Shown here piece after piece: positions 13,701-43,961 of a stretch of DNA of 64,000 nucleotides. The notes beneath the pieces were generated by a model, which was given only the letters and a program-made list of their open reading frames with translations, was not told the origin of the DNA and made no database searches. Both the position numbers and the translations under genes were made by a program. The DNA is from Aquila chrysaetos chrysaetos. Its lineage: Eukaryota; Chordata; Aves; Accipitriformes; Accipitridae. Location of the stretch: NCBI RefSeq assembly GCF_900496995.4, contig NC_044009.1:37409505-37473504 (forward strand), read 5' to 3'. Positions within the stretch are counted from its first letter, which is position 1. The number at the start of each line of letters is the position of its first letter.

Positions 13701-16700
13701 TTTCTGGCATACCAACTTCTTCAAAATCCCCAAACTGTACTGGTCTAGGTTTTTTTAGAGCAAAAGCCTGAAGTGCTGTCTCTCCCTTGTCTCCCCTCTT
13801 CTTTGTCCAGACTGCTAGAAGAAAGAGAAATTAAGACAAAGGACTCAAAGCTTCCCACTGCCTCCACAGGGATGAGTTCTGTTTCTTTATGTTTACTATA
13901 CTATGCTAAAAATATCAATGAATGGTACATGCACATTAGCCTTTAAAGAGAACAAAGGCTTTAAAAGGAGAATGGCTTAAAAACGGATGTTGGTTTGAAA
14001 TCTTCAAAGCAAACCAAGTGGTTTAGACACAAATCTTGAATAAACTCAGTAAAAGTCCCTAAATCCTGTAGGAAAAAAATATCAACGATAAAGTGGAGAC
14101 ATGATCTCTCTGTTCCCCTGCTCTACCCCTCACTTCTGCATTTGCCAAAGCAGGCCACCCTGCACCTTGAAAGAGCAGATGCCCATTGTAATTCCTACCC
14201 CATCCACCAGGTCACTGCTGGATTACACAGCACCACAGGAACAGCCAAATGAAGTCAGTCCCACCAACTTGAGCCCAGCATCCTACCTCCACAGCAGTGC
14301 CTTTAGGCTAGGATCAAGTGTAGCATCTATTTTTATTGGTATAATACCTGATTCATCCTCAGTTTGAAGGCTTGATATTAAATGGGATTGGAAGATGCAC
14401 TAGGAGCTTGCTGCACACATCAAACCAGTGTTGTGCCTCCTCTAGGCATCCAAGCAGGTGCCTAGAACACAGTAACAAGAGCAAGCATGTAGTACATGAA
14501 AACAGAGTTTTCACCTTCCTTTCCAGAGTAAAGAGGAAACACCTTCCACACGGTGTATGCACACACACATGTGCAAGTAAGAAACACCGGGAGTTGCTAT
14601 GTCTGAAGACTGCAGAGCCATGAAGCACCAGTGGTGGGTGTGAAGCACTTGTGCTAATGCAAGACAGCACAGTCCTAGTCCTAGCTTAGCTAGAGACCTG
14701 GCTGGCAGGTGGTTATTTCAGTGAAGGACCTCTGTTTCCTTTCCTTAGGAAATCATGCAGTGCTCTCACCAGGATGCTTTAATGCGTGCTGGACTCTTGC
14801 CTGACCTTTACAATAACTAAAAACTAGGACCCTGTGTTGGTACCTCAGGCTCTTTCTCCTTCCCTTCCTACTCAGAAGACCCCTGACCATCTCGGTGGTC
14901 TCTCCTTTCCTGCCCTGCTCTGTGCTGGCAAGATCAAGCACCCCAGTGCTTTACTCGGACAAAATGAGGAGAGACCACACATAGAAATACCTGCAATTAG
15001 AGAGCAAGAAGTTGCAGCCATGCAGCCCAGTGGAAAACACAGTCAATTGTAAATCCAGTCTGGAAAGGATTATCTGAAAAATACCAACACCAAACTATAT
15101 CCTGTGGTTCTTATTTAGGCAAGATATTTGGGGGCTTCAGATTGGAGCTTTCTCCGAGTTACACCCAGCGGCAGCCCAGGAGTTACTGAAGAGCCAAACT
15201 GCAGAGACAGAGAACTGGAAGATTCCCCTGGGAGCGATTCAGGATTGCTTAATGCATTGCACAGTAAATGTAATCTAAGATATTTAGACAGTATCTCCAG
15301 CAGCAGGAATTAGTTGGCTCAGGGGACTCTCGATTGGATACAAGTGCAGATACAGATCCGTGATGCCAGGGTATTAAAAATGCAGCACTTTCAATTGCAG
15401 ATAAGTGAATGCTTCAGTATCATTAGTATGGTATTAGCGGGGGGTGTGATTATTTAGAAAATCTGTCTACATACCAGTTTCAAACTGTTTGATGCTGATA
15501 TTCTACATCTTGCACCACTACGAACTCTGCTTTGAGCGGGGTATCTGTCTTTGGTATCTCCTGTATTTTTTTTTTTAATTACTGGAATGAAATTCCTAGG
15601 GATAATGATGAAAGGTTGCAAAATCCTGCTCATCTCCTAATTAGACTGAAATCCCCCAAGATACCACTGAGAGTGAAGTACCTTTCCAGAGGGGAAGTCC
15701 CTGAAGAGATGAATTGACCAGAGAGCCTGACCATCAGCTGGGGCTGACCAGCAGGCATTCTGACATGGAAACCAGAAGCCACGAAACAGAAAGGCTCTCA
15801 CTTGCCAGTGAGAGATGATGAAAGGAAAAACAGCCACAGGAGAAAATGCAGACAGGAGGTGAAAATAGCAGGGATTTCCAAATAGGCCTTTCGCATAATC
15901 CCACAAAAAGGTCCAGAGAGGTACGGAAACAGAAACTCACACCGGTTTTCATTTCGTTTTGGCTCAATTCAGGCACTTCTTGTAATAGGCATGGGGGGCA
16001 GGGAGGAGAAATGATTGTTACACTTTGTGCAATTCGGTATCGCAGAAGAAGAAAGATATGAACCTGGAGCATCCATGAGAGTGGGGTTCTGGGAAAGCAG
16101 AGACTGCTGGAGTGCAAGCCTGCTTTTTTCTGAAGGCTACCTAGCAGAAACCCGCTGTCAGAAATTGTCTTTGACCTTAAAGTTTTATTTCTGGCACTGA
16201 GATGCTTTTCATTAAATCTCCTCCGCTCTCACCTCCTTGTGAGATTGCTGGCCCCAGAGATACCTCTCCCGGGGTCTGGATGCTGCGGAGACTTCTCTCC
16301 TATTTGGAACCATCTGTTTTCTCACATCAGGTTGGTATTTAACAACTCTGAGACCTTCCCCCTTGCCAACATGGATTACGAGCTATGGAAGGGCACAGAC
16401 CCCCTGAAGGACAGCAGGCTATAAGGAATTATTAAGGCAGTACCTATCACTGCCAGGATTTTTAAAGCATGGCAGCGTGCTGCACTGGCAGATGTCATCA
16501 GATGAATAGCTGAGCCATAGGCTGGCAAAGCACAAAATCAGCTTTTGACAAAAGTAGCCTTTTCTGAAAATGCAGAGTTTCCTATTCATCTCAACAAATT
16601 GAACTAGTTCATTCAAAGCCAAGACACAATCTGGGAGCTGTAAAAACAGGAAATCTAGTTTTTCCTCTTCAATCTATAAATAAAAAAGTAGATGTTGAAG

Positions 16701-19068
16701 AATGGCATGTGCTAATCCCACAACTCTGAAGGAGCTGACAACTGGAAAAAAATATCGATGAATTCTTTTTCCTAAATGTGTCATTTTGATTTTTGAATGG
16801 TTAATGTCTTAAGTGATAGATATACCAAGGACAAAAAATTCAGATGGTTTTTAACTTCAAAAATGAAAATGAAGACTCCGAGGCTTTAAATGCAGATTTA
16901 TTTTCTTCCAAATGCAAGCTGACACATACTGAAAAAATACATAAATAAAAAATCAGCTGTCTAATCAGACACTATTTCCTAACACATAAAAATTAAGAAT
17001 CTGAACATTAAGTTTATAGAATAACATAAATATGTAAGAAGAGCCTTCTGCTTACTGAATTTACCACTATGGCTGCATGTAGTGACAGACCAACATGTTT
17101 TAATGCTACCAATAAAAGAAAATGAACATTCCTTTGCGAATAAGAAACTACAAGTGTAGGAGAGGATTAAAATTTATTGTAGTTAATACGATTTTCTTCT
17201 TTTCAGCTTAAATAATTTTGAATTTCAACTGCTAGCATAAAATCGATTCACACAAAGGTACACTTTGAATCCTTGGTTCAAAGGCAACCCACATGACAGT
17301 GAATAGAAGCCATTGCCTTGCTGAAAACATCTGTGAGCACTGGTTATCTCAGCTCTGTTCTTTGTGGATAGATTTTGTACCAGAAGGGGCTATCCTCCAT
17401 TGAATGCCAAGGAGTGGATGTCTCTTTCTCACCTCCTTACTCTCCAGTCTTTATGCCTTTGCCCTTACTCTTCCCACCCCTCACTCACAGAACCTTAACT
17501 TATGTGTTCAGCCCTGTATTTATGGCATTTCTACGTGTATTGAGTAAACCCAGCAACTGATAGGGAAGAAAAATCGTTTGATAGTGCTCTCTGGGAAGAA
17601 CACTGAAATTAAGCAAAGTCATATGAGCAGAGAGGCCCACTGGACTTTCCTTGGTGGCCTGCGGCTCAGTCAGGATGGCAGGCAGGTTGGAATATGAAGA
17701 TCTAGCTCACTAGCACAGATGAGTGCTTCTCCCTGGGGTTAATTAATGATCGCTCTGATACGGCCTGCTTAAGGTATGTAGGGCAGCCAGAGGCAGTTAA
17801 TGGGGATCTGTGGAGTCTACAGATTGTGGAAGATAATTAATGGGGGGAAAAAAAAAATTCTTGCAGTGTCACCCACAGTGCTTCACATTTTGCCTCCAGA
17901 AAGTAATACTGTGCTTTAAAACATTAAAGTATTCTGCAAACATTAGCCCACCCAGAAGGCAACTTTGTCTAATGGTTGCCTCACTGGCCTAAGTCACCAT
18001 GCAGAAATCCATCCTGTCCTGTCACCCTTTGCTGAATGAGTCTGGACACACTGTTAACTTCTCCTTGCCTCCCCTTCCCTGCGCTTAACGGGAGGGTATA
18101 CAGCTTCCTTTGAAACACACTGAACTTCAGGATAAAGATGTTATCTTACAATTGTCTCTGTTTTAAAGTAATAAACCTTAGAACATGTTTAGGAAAAGCA
18201 AATAAATCCGTTTAACAAATGAGAAAACCAAAACAGACTCAATGATTCTCCCACTTCACTCATGTGTCTTTTAAAAAAAATTTTTCTCACTCTCTTCCCA
18301 CATCAGCCATCTCCCCTAAGGCAAAAATAACAGGACAAAATTGACATATACTTCCAAACATCTCTTCTATTGAAAAAGACAGAGGAGATGCCTGAAAAGA
18401 CACTGAACATGCACACACACACTCCTGGGCACATCAGCGCTGGTTAAAATCACCTGCAATGGACAAAGATGCTCTGTCACTTCACTGTAGGATAGAAAGG
18501 AAAATAATGTTGCCTGTTCTCTGTGCCAAATGTGTAATTAATACTGAGCTTACTGAGGGCGATTTTAAGTGGAAAAAAATCACCATAAAGGCATTTTAGC
18601 ACAAACCGGCTATGGTAGGGACATGGTAAACGGTATCACCTCAGCCTTCACGGCCTCTTCCCGACAAAGTCCGTGCCTGGAGAGAGGATTCTCTGTCCGC
18701 GGGTCCCTGGCAGGAGAACACCAGCAGCTTCCTCTGCTATTTATGACACCTTCAGACCATTGCACTGACTTCTCCTGGCTGGGGCTCCACGCCCCACGCT
18801 CCTGAGGGTGTCTTCCCGCGTCGCTGTGGAAGGTGACCCGAAACGGTACGGAAAAATAGGAAAACCCCTCCCTTTGAAGCAGACGAGACCACGGATGGCG
18901 GCTCGGTGGGTTTGCTGCGAGGCCGCAGCTCCCAGAGGCGGCCCCGAGGCACCAGGACGTTACCTGAGGAACCGAGCCCTCCCAGGCGCTGAACGTGCGG
19001 CCAACGGTCTCTCCACCGCGGGGACAGACCCGGGCGTTCCCCGACCCGTGGATAACCGCCCCCCTTAC

Positions 19069-19240
19069 CTGCCGCCCGCCGGCTCCGCCCGCGGGGCGCC
19101 AGTACGGCGCTGTACCGTGCCGCAAGACGGGGGAGCGACCCCGCTCAGCCGCAGCCCGCCCGGGGCCCCAAGCACCGCTGCCGCCGCCGCCTGCTGCTCG
19201 CCGTCCCCGGCGCTGAGCCCCGGCGCGAGCGGGCGGAGCC
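19069..19240 (-). other. TMEM169: Inferred non-coding first exon of TMEM169 (5' edge approximate)
   Basis: The minus strand reads GGCGGCAG then GTAAGGGG with the exon's last base at 19069, a near-perfect donor in the CpG island and the best in the right orientation. A weaker alternative (CTCAG then GTAACG) lies near 18960. The 5' edge is only a guess, placed before the E-box. Confidence 0.4.
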
Positions 19241-19244
19241 TCTC

Positions 19245-19254
19245 GTCACGTGGC
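19245..19254. promoter_or_regulatory. CACGTG E-box between TMEM169 and PECR starts
   Basis: The sequence GTCACGTGGC contains a palindromic CACGTG and matches the USF/TFE3/TFEB-type (CLEAR-like) consensus at nearly every base. It sits about 60 bases upstream of the PECR start codon, where a bidirectional promoter element would be expected. Which factor binds is inference. Confidence 0.55.
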
Positions 19255-19311
19255 GGGGGTGGTGGCGGCCGTTGTGCGAGCCGCTGTGTGAGGGGGGGGC
19301 GGGTGAGGAAG

Positions 19312-36766
<17,455 letters not shown>

Positions 36767-36997
36767 TTTGGGCATGTTTTTCTCAGTAATATATTTTTTT
36801 TTTGCTCATGTGTAACTACATTGAGTGCCTTGATTATCATTGGTATGTATTTAAAACTTGAAAGGCTGTACATAGTAAATTTCTTCTCTGAAAACACTCA
36901 CTGCCCTGAAAACATTCAGTCTCTTGGGAAGAGAAGGTATAAAAGAAATTCTCCATTTGCACAGGCATTAAGTAATGAAGAATCTCAGTCAGAAGTG

Positions 36998-37003
36998 AAT
37001 AAA
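36998..37003 (+). terminator. Candidate PECR polyadenylation signal
   Basis: AATAAA lies 232 bases after the exon 8 stop. Alternative AATAAA hexamers are at 37368-37373 and 38628-38633, so a longer 3' UTR is possible. Confidence 0.5.
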
Positions 37004-38278
37004 AAAAAATACTTATTTTGAAGAGAAGGGGGCAGAGATGGAATGTTTCAGAATCCTTCTATTCTGAATGAATTTGGGGAGAAGATAATTTAAATCTGTT
37101 ATTATTAGTTGCATTGGTAACCCTTAAGGTAGCTGTTAGCTCTATGCTATTTCTGTTCAGCCACACACTGAATGTTCAACAATCATTTTAAAGACTAAGT
37201 AGGGTAGGTATTTCTCTGAAAAGAATTAAAAATAAGGCAGAATACTGTTAGTAATGTTTCAAACGAATATGGCATATCATATTGGGAATGTTTTGAATTG
37301 TTTGCAGATACAACAACATAATGGAGTTAAGCTGGCTGCAACATATTTGGTAATAGAATAATCTGATAATAAACTTAAGCTTTAACATACAGTGATGGAA
37401 AACAGCATAGATTCAACAATTTAACATGCAAAGTCTTGAAGCAAAAGCTGTGGTGTATATTGCAGTGCTTTCTGCAGTATGCTATACTGTTAAAAGGAGA
37501 AACTTGGAATCCTTCATTTACCAGTTAAAACACTTTCTATCCATACTGTGATGTCTTACAATGTTAACACAATTTTGTTCACCAGTGTCTCTAAAATAGG
37601 TGTGATTTTTGTGATCAATGCAGAGATTCCATTTAAAAAAACAGAAACCTTGCAATATATTGCTCCAAGAGGCTAGATTTGTAGTTACTCACCTCTTTTT
37701 ATTCACTTTAAGGCATGTCTGATAACTTTAATCAAAATATAAAAAATAGGTGGTGACTGTGTTTGCTGTAACAACTGAAATTTGTGGAATCAAGTTGCTG
37801 ATATGGAAGTGACCTCTTTAATACTTCATTTAGGATTGAATGTAAGAGTCTCTGCCAGTTGTTTGTTCTCTGCAAAGATGTTTGACTTTTGTGTCTTTCA
37901 TTAAAACATGGGAACTTATGGGTACATGTAGACTGCTTTTTCATGAAAATCTGAATGCCACTTTTGTGGGGGAGGAGGAGTTTGAGCCAAAATGCTTTCT
38001 CCTTCTGATACATCCTCTTTCCTTAGTAACTGAGTGGTCATTTATGTGGTTGTGAGAAACTTGTACAGAGATAAAATCAGCTTTTTTCAAACCTCTTGTG
38101 CAAGGTATATTTCGATTGTTGCAAATATTAGTTCAGGGTACATAGCAAGAGAATTCCTGGAAGAAAATGCACCTGTTAGATAACTAACTCTAGAAGCCTA
38201 GCCCATTGCATTTAAGTGAAATTACTTAGTTTGTTAAGAGATTGTTTCTACATTCTTAACATCTTTCTGTAAAAGAAG

Positions 38279-38333
38279 GTTAAACATGAACAAGCTCGAG
38301 ACTTGTGGAATTCACTTTCTCTTCATGTTTAAC
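38279..38333. repeat. 12-bp perfect inverted repeat (hairpin)
   Basis: GTTAAACATGAA at 38279-38290 is the exact reverse complement of 38322-38333. The 31-base spacer holds a further short pairing (CAAG with CTTG) around a CTCGAG palindrome. Its size is in the range of short hairpin RNAs, but that role is unproven. Confidence 0.8.
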
Positions 38334-38722
38334 TGTGAGCTTCTGTGATTCATGTGGACTGTAGATTTGTGAAATGGAAGTGATTTGTTAAAACTAAATT
38401 ACTTCTATTATATCCCAGAACTGTTCTCTACAGGATTTGAGCATAAACTTGGAAATGATTATTTTATACTGTTGCAAATTTCCTCTTTAACTTTGCTGGA
38501 GTCTGAATATTCATAAAGAGGGGAAGTTTATACATGATGGTGGTGGAATGCATCACTCATCTCAGTGAAATGAAATATTAGAAAAGTGAGCGTTCTCCTG
38601 TGTGAGAGACATGTTCAGTCTGCAATTAATAAACTTCTCCACAAGTAAGAACTATAACAAACCTTTCCACTTGCACTGAATAGAAGGAACATTTATTTGA
38701 CCTTGCCTTCTTCAACTTCCAG

Positions 38723-38885
38723 CAAAGCAATGGATCTATTAAGAAGATCTAAGCTAGTTCTTCAGGAGAGGCTTGTTCCTGTGTGTGCTTTCTTCCCCGG
38801 CAAGAAGTTGAAACAGCCAGCATTTGTGGAGCCAAATGCACTGCAGCTTAGTGCAATAGGAGAACATACTCAGAATACTCTAGGG
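38723..38885 (+). other. Putative unassigned exon with a 52-codon open frame
   Basis: A pyrimidine-rich acceptor (CTTCTTCAACTTCCAG) precedes 38723, and a near-perfect donor (GGG then GTAAGTA) follows 38885. From the ATG at 38730 the frame gives exactly 52 codons in phase 0, beginning MDLLRRSKLVLQERL and including FFPGKKLKQPAF. I do not recognise the protein. It lies about 2 kb beyond the PECR stop on the same strand. It could be an alternative or lncRNA exon, a fossil, or part of the gene downstream. Joined to PECR exon 7 it would stop after seven residues. Confidence 0.35.
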
Positions 38886-41800
38886 GTAAGTACGATGTAA
38901 GAATGCAGAAAATACATCCTCGAAAAGAAAAGGGGAAACATCAGTGTTCTCTATTTTTTTTGCTTTGTCTTTTTTTTCAGTACTAATATTAATGTCCTCT
39001 ATGTGTTGAGGCTTACTGTGCACAATATTAAAATGCTTATCACATTATATTAGCTATTAGGATACTGACTCTCTCTTGCTGTAATAGTTTTGCAATGATC
39101 ACAGCCTCTCTCTTTTTTTTTTTTTTTTCCCTCCATTTTTTCTTCTTGCACTAGGGAGAACATGAAATTTTATTTTGGTCTTTGCCTGTTCGGTCCATTT
39201 TTATGTAGATTAAAATGATTTTAAAAGTTTTGCAGTGCCTTGCAGAAACCCAGTGTTGTGTCAGCTGGCAGCATGAATGTTTCAGGTTTCTGCTGTTAGT
39301 GCCGCAGATAATATAAGCTGTAGCAAAGCTCCTATGCTGCTGTTGTAACAACAGCCCTTGATCAAAGGGCATTGAGAGGTTAAAAAAAATGGGTGTGGTA
39401 ACAAAAACATCCTTGACCTCTATAAGATTTGGGTATCTGAAGTTCAGAGAACAAGGCTTGATTTCATTTTATTTATTTTACAAGGGAGGTGAATGCAACT
39501 GTGGGAAAAGGGCTACGGAACCTTAGGAGGAATCAAGGAGATTATTGACAAAACACTGAAACTTAAACGTTTGCTGTACTGTACAGTTGTAATAAGTAAA
39601 GAGAAGAATGTTAGAATGACACATTTACCATTCTGTTAGAAATCTCTTTTCAGTTGCTTTAATATTTACCTCTGGCTAAACCTGTAGCTATTCTGCCTAC
39701 CCCCTATCAGATATTCACTTGACTGATAAATAGGTGCTTATCCACTGTCTGGTGTTATATCTGAATATGTGTTGTAGAACTTTACATTTATGCAAGCAGT
39801 GTAGTTCCATGAAGGGGAATTTTTATCAACTGTATGTGCCTTATGTTTTACAGACATTCTTTGTGTTAAGCAGAATACTGATTATTCAGCGTATTTAGCG
39901 TAAAATGAAGTTTGATTAGTCAGGGGGTTTACTTAGTGTAAAATGAAGTCTGTGTTGTAAAAATTGTCATTCTTTAAAGTTTAACAGTCATCGTGTTTGC
40001 TAAAGGCAATATAGTCTGGTGTAGTGTCATTCTGCAGTAAGGTCCATTGTCTGCCTTAAGATGTAAATGAACGCATACAAGGCAACAGTTGCTTGTTGCA
40101 AGCTTTTATGGCTATGTTTAGTCTTCTGAATCGTTGTATAGAACATCCTGTATAATCTTTAAGAAAGCATGCTATTTGCCAGGTAGTGTAATTTCATATA
40201 CTTCTAATCAGCATCTCCTAGTTTACTTTTGCCATCTCGAATAGCAGACTTGCATTAAATGGCTGAGTAATGTAGACATTAGGGGAATAATCTTATTAGT
40301 AGAGTCAACAGTGCCTGTGTTCTGGATTACTGAATATGGCTGAGTCCTAAAGGTAAATGAGTTGCTCTATAAACTTCAATGACAGGGTTGGAGCAAACAA
40401 ACGTACCAGTACTGCTGCCCAGGCTCATTTATAGTGTGCTTTTTCCAGAGAAGCAACTCCATACCTGAATGACTACTGTATTTTTCCCATACTTAGGTCA
40501 TTTCAAGTATTACAGACAAGCCAATAGCTAGCTGCTCTTTATTTATTTTGTTCTGGAGCTAAACTTAAATGTCTTGGGCAGTGGGAATGCATCCTGAAAT
40601 GCAAAATACTAAGTATGACTGGAGATTCCAGTCTGGATAAGAAATACAGTTGCTAGGGGGGAAGATGAAGCCTCTTATGAATCTTCCAGCAGAGGTTTAG
40701 GAATGTCCTCCCCAAGCTATGTGCTCTTCCTGTCTTTTGGCATCAGCCTAACAGTGATAGGGCATTTGTATTGAGATAAACTAGAATTACTGAGATGCAG
40801 GCACATGTTTCCTTCTCTCATGGAAAGGCAGAGGATCACAGCAGACAGGTAGGACTAGCAAATGCTTGAAATAATACTGTTGTTTGCTCAATGCATGCGA
40901 GCTGGATTTAAATTTATAAACAGAATGTTGGTCCTCCTGCTGGTGAGGAAGGACTCTTGATCATGTTATAACATCCTGGCATCACAAACTTTACGCTACT
41001 GCTGTTCCCAAAAGAAGCTATTTTGACTTCCCTTATCTGCTCTATCTCCAGCAGCTTGTTGCTTTGCCAGGTAACTCCTCTTTTGATTAAAAAATATGAA
41101 ATTAATCACTTATTTAATTAGATACTTTTCTGGATGTAGTTCAAAACGTGGTAACATGGTAATACGGCGCCAGCTATAGGAAGGAGTGGTGGGGAGGCAA
41201 AAAAACTTGGGGAGGGAAAGGAGGATGAAGGCATGGCCATGAAAAGCATCTGGTTTGTTCCAATTTAAAGTGTTTAGAAGCTGTGGCTTTAGCGTTAACT
41301 AATACAGGCACTTGTTAGCCTCAAGCAGTACGTCTAGAAGGTGAGAACCTCTTATTGCAATGAGGTATTGATTCTGGAATCCAGGGAGAGCCACACTGCC
41401 AGATTTCAGTCAATTGCTTGAGTAGACTATCCTAAGATGTGCTTACCCTATAATTTCCACCCCTGCTCCTCCCAACTTCCATCGCCTGTATAGGGCTTGT
41501 ACTGAATGCATAAGTAACTAATATGCTTTATTGCAACTTCTGTCACCTATTTTTGTGCTCTTCCATATCAGCAATTACACTGTTTCTATAAGGTTTATTT
41601 TGCTCCAGTAGCATGACACATGATCTCAGAATCATGCCCCTGGGTTTGGGCTGCACTGAGCGTGAGCCAGTGTCATAAGTGCTTGTCCCTGGTGTTGATA
41701 GATATTTTTTATCTCAAAGTCAATATTTAGCTGTTTATCCTGCTCCTGATACTGAAGATGCTCTGTTTTAGGGACTATGGCACAGTAGTGCTGATGCCTG

Positions 41801-43799
41801 TCAGGATGTACATCACCTCTGCAAAGCACTCTCGGGATGGTGCTCATAGTGCAGTGAGAGTGCTCTGTGCTATGTGGTCTTTGTGCAGAAATACAAAGGA
41901 CCACATGAGTAGAGGAATGTGGGATGATTTTCCACAACCCTTGCTAGCTGCTTCTGTAGTGAAGAAACCCTTGACTTCAAAACCTACTGTTCACTAACCC
42001 TTCCTCCATCGGTGAAATCCATTTGCAAGATGCTAAAACTGACAAATGGCCATGAACTGGAACATTAAGGCAAGGGAAACACTGGATGTGTTTTCAAAGC
42101 TGTGTAAGCAGCTGTGGCTCATTGATCTTGCTTGATGGTACAGGAGCATCACACGACATCAGCATTTTTCTTGGCTCTTTCCTATCATTTAGCAGAGAAG
42201 GTCACCTTTTTAACTTTCTAGTTGAAGGCTCTTGGTCACGACAAGTGTCTCACGAACATGGCTGACAATTTTGCCAACTGTGAAACAAAGTGTCTTAGCT
42301 TTGAGGGACGACTACATCTCCTTCGTGTTGGCTCTGGAGTTCTTATTAATCAGTGTGATTCAGAGCCTTGTGCCTTTCTTGGATATGCTTCATCAGTTGG
42401 TCTTTCTTTAGCACAGTCCTCTTCATTCCATTTTTTTTAAAGATGACAGTATTAGTTGTTATCATTTTCTGCGGCCTATTTCAGTGGAAGATCTCAAAAT
42501 ACTCAGGTTGTGGGCCTTGATGTGCAATGTTTTAGTTTCTTATGTGGTTCCCACTAAAGGTTTACTTCCTTCCCTGGGTATGCAGCTTGGGGTCCTGTCC
42601 CACTGAAGACTTGTCTATTTGCAAGGGCTTCCCTGCATAGTTATATATGCCTATAGTAACGATGTAAGTCTTAAACTTCTGTTCAAGTAGGTTTTCCCAG
42701 GTTTAAGGTGGCCACAAAAAGCCCACAACCCTTGTTTTGGGTAGGTTTTGAGGGCTTGTCCAGGCTTTACAAGCCTCTAATTGTCTTAAAGGTCAAATAC
42801 CTCCGGCCCCACGGCCAGAAAGCAGCACATGAGTGGCAGCTCAGCTGGGATTACTGTGCTGTAGTCAGGCTGCAGCAGCACCGATCACCACTACCTCGGT
42901 ACGACTCTCTGAACACGCGCCGCCCGACAGCATGTCGCAGAAGGGGGTTCGCTAAACACACACAAGTCATTCGTGCATCTTGTACGCCACGGCTCATGCC
43001 TGTAAGCTTATTTTTAAATCTGTACAAAACTAATTACAGTGCCATAGTAATATTTACAGTCATCCGCTACTTAGACTTCGAGGGTAGCAGTAATAGCTGT
43101 CCTGCTACGTATTGGGGAGTGCTTCCTCGCTGGTTAATGTAGGGTAGCATCCTTCTTCCTAGCACGTATTGATTTCCGGAGGGAAGAAGGTGGCTCCTGC
43201 AGAGGATGGGCAGCCAGTGCTAGGAGAAACGGGCACCCCGCGAGCAGCGTAGCAGCGTTTTGAATTGTCCTAAAAAGCGTGCGCAGCCGGCTCACCACGG
43301 AGTCACGGCAGCTTGTCCGACCGCAGGACGGTGGCGGGGGGCTTGTCAGGGACCAGGGTTTTTTTGCAGTAAGCAGCTGAGGAGACAGGCCTGTACCGGG
43401 GCGAACGTTCCCATCCTCTCCTCGAACAGCACACGTCGCCAACCGCGGAACGGCAACAGGCTGGGCCCAACGCAGGATCACCTGACAAAAGCGAGCGGCG
43501 GCGGCTCCCCCGTGCCACGGAGCGCAGCGCGGCGCTCCAGCAGCGGCCGCAGGCACGCGACCCCTGCGCCGTTCGCCCGTCAGGCCGCCGGGGCCCCGGC
43601 TGCGTTCCCCGCTACCGCCGCACCCGCGGGCGGGGGGCGGCAGCGCTCTTCCGCAGCCGCACCGGGGAAGGCGGGGCCCGGCCCCGGCCCAGGCCTCCTC
43701 GCGCCAGCGGGGCCGCCTTACGGAAACGCGCGTCGCGCGACGCCCCGCCTCAGGCCCCGCCGGTTCCCGGCCCCGCGACCCGAGGCGGGGGGGAGCTGC

Positions 43800-43811
43800 T
43801 GCGCACGCGCC
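43800..43811. promoter_or_regulatory. NRF1-like site
   Basis: TGCGCACGCGCC matches the NRF1 consensus YGCGCAYGCGCR at all but the last base. NRF1 sites are typical of CpG-island promoters. Confidence 0.45.
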
Positions 43812-43904
43812 TCCGCCGCCCTTCGGTGCCGACTTCCCCCTTGCCGCCTCCTCCCCTTTCTGCGCGCGCGCAAAGGCGGGCCGTTGTCGTCGCGACCGCC
43901 CGTG

Positions 43905-43961
43905 CGCCGTGACGGCGGGCCGCGGTGACGTGCCGCGCTCCCGCCTCCCGCCGACGTCACG
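43905..43961. promoter_or_regulatory. Cluster of three CRE/ATF-type sites
   Basis: CGTGACGG, GGTGACGTG and CGACGTCACG occur within about 55 bases and each contains TGACG or its complement. They are immediately upstream of the likely start region in the second CpG island, the usual position for CREB/ATF sites. Confidence 0.5.

Larger units (their letters stand above)
7050..18780 (-). other. Inferred TMEM169 5' intron; no other gene seen
   Basis: About 11.7 kb separate the first coding exon of TMEM169 from the CpG island that should hold its transcription start. In humans TMEM169 and PECR start head to head, so this stretch is best read as the 5' UTR intron of TMEM169. I found no convincing coding exon. 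It contains a CA-rich microsatellite near 8430, one CR1/L3-like LINE scrap near 10.6 kb, and AT-rich sequence that could include regulatory elements. Confidence 0.55.
37010..43190. other. PECR 3' flank; mostly no recognised features
   Basis: AT-rich sequence between PECR and the second CpG island. Besides candidate distal polyadenylation signals, a hairpin-forming inverted repeat at 38279-38333 and an exon-like frame at 38723-38885, I see nothing I can support. The T run near 39112-39128 is low complexity. Confidence 0.55.

Noticed and set aside
18610-19125. 171-codon minus-strand frame in the shared promoter
   Set aside because: Low-complexity GC-rich translation with no recognisable domain; TMEM169's coding start is at 6998.
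18808-19311. In-frame N-terminal extension of PECR through the CpG island
   Set aside because: The frame is open only because of GC content. The ATG at 19312 has the best context, sits on a YY1-type site, and gives a length close to the family.
41632-41997. Overlapping open frames of 101 and 79 codons on opposite strands
   Set aside because: No recognisable domain, no splice sites of quality, ordinary base composition; likely chance.
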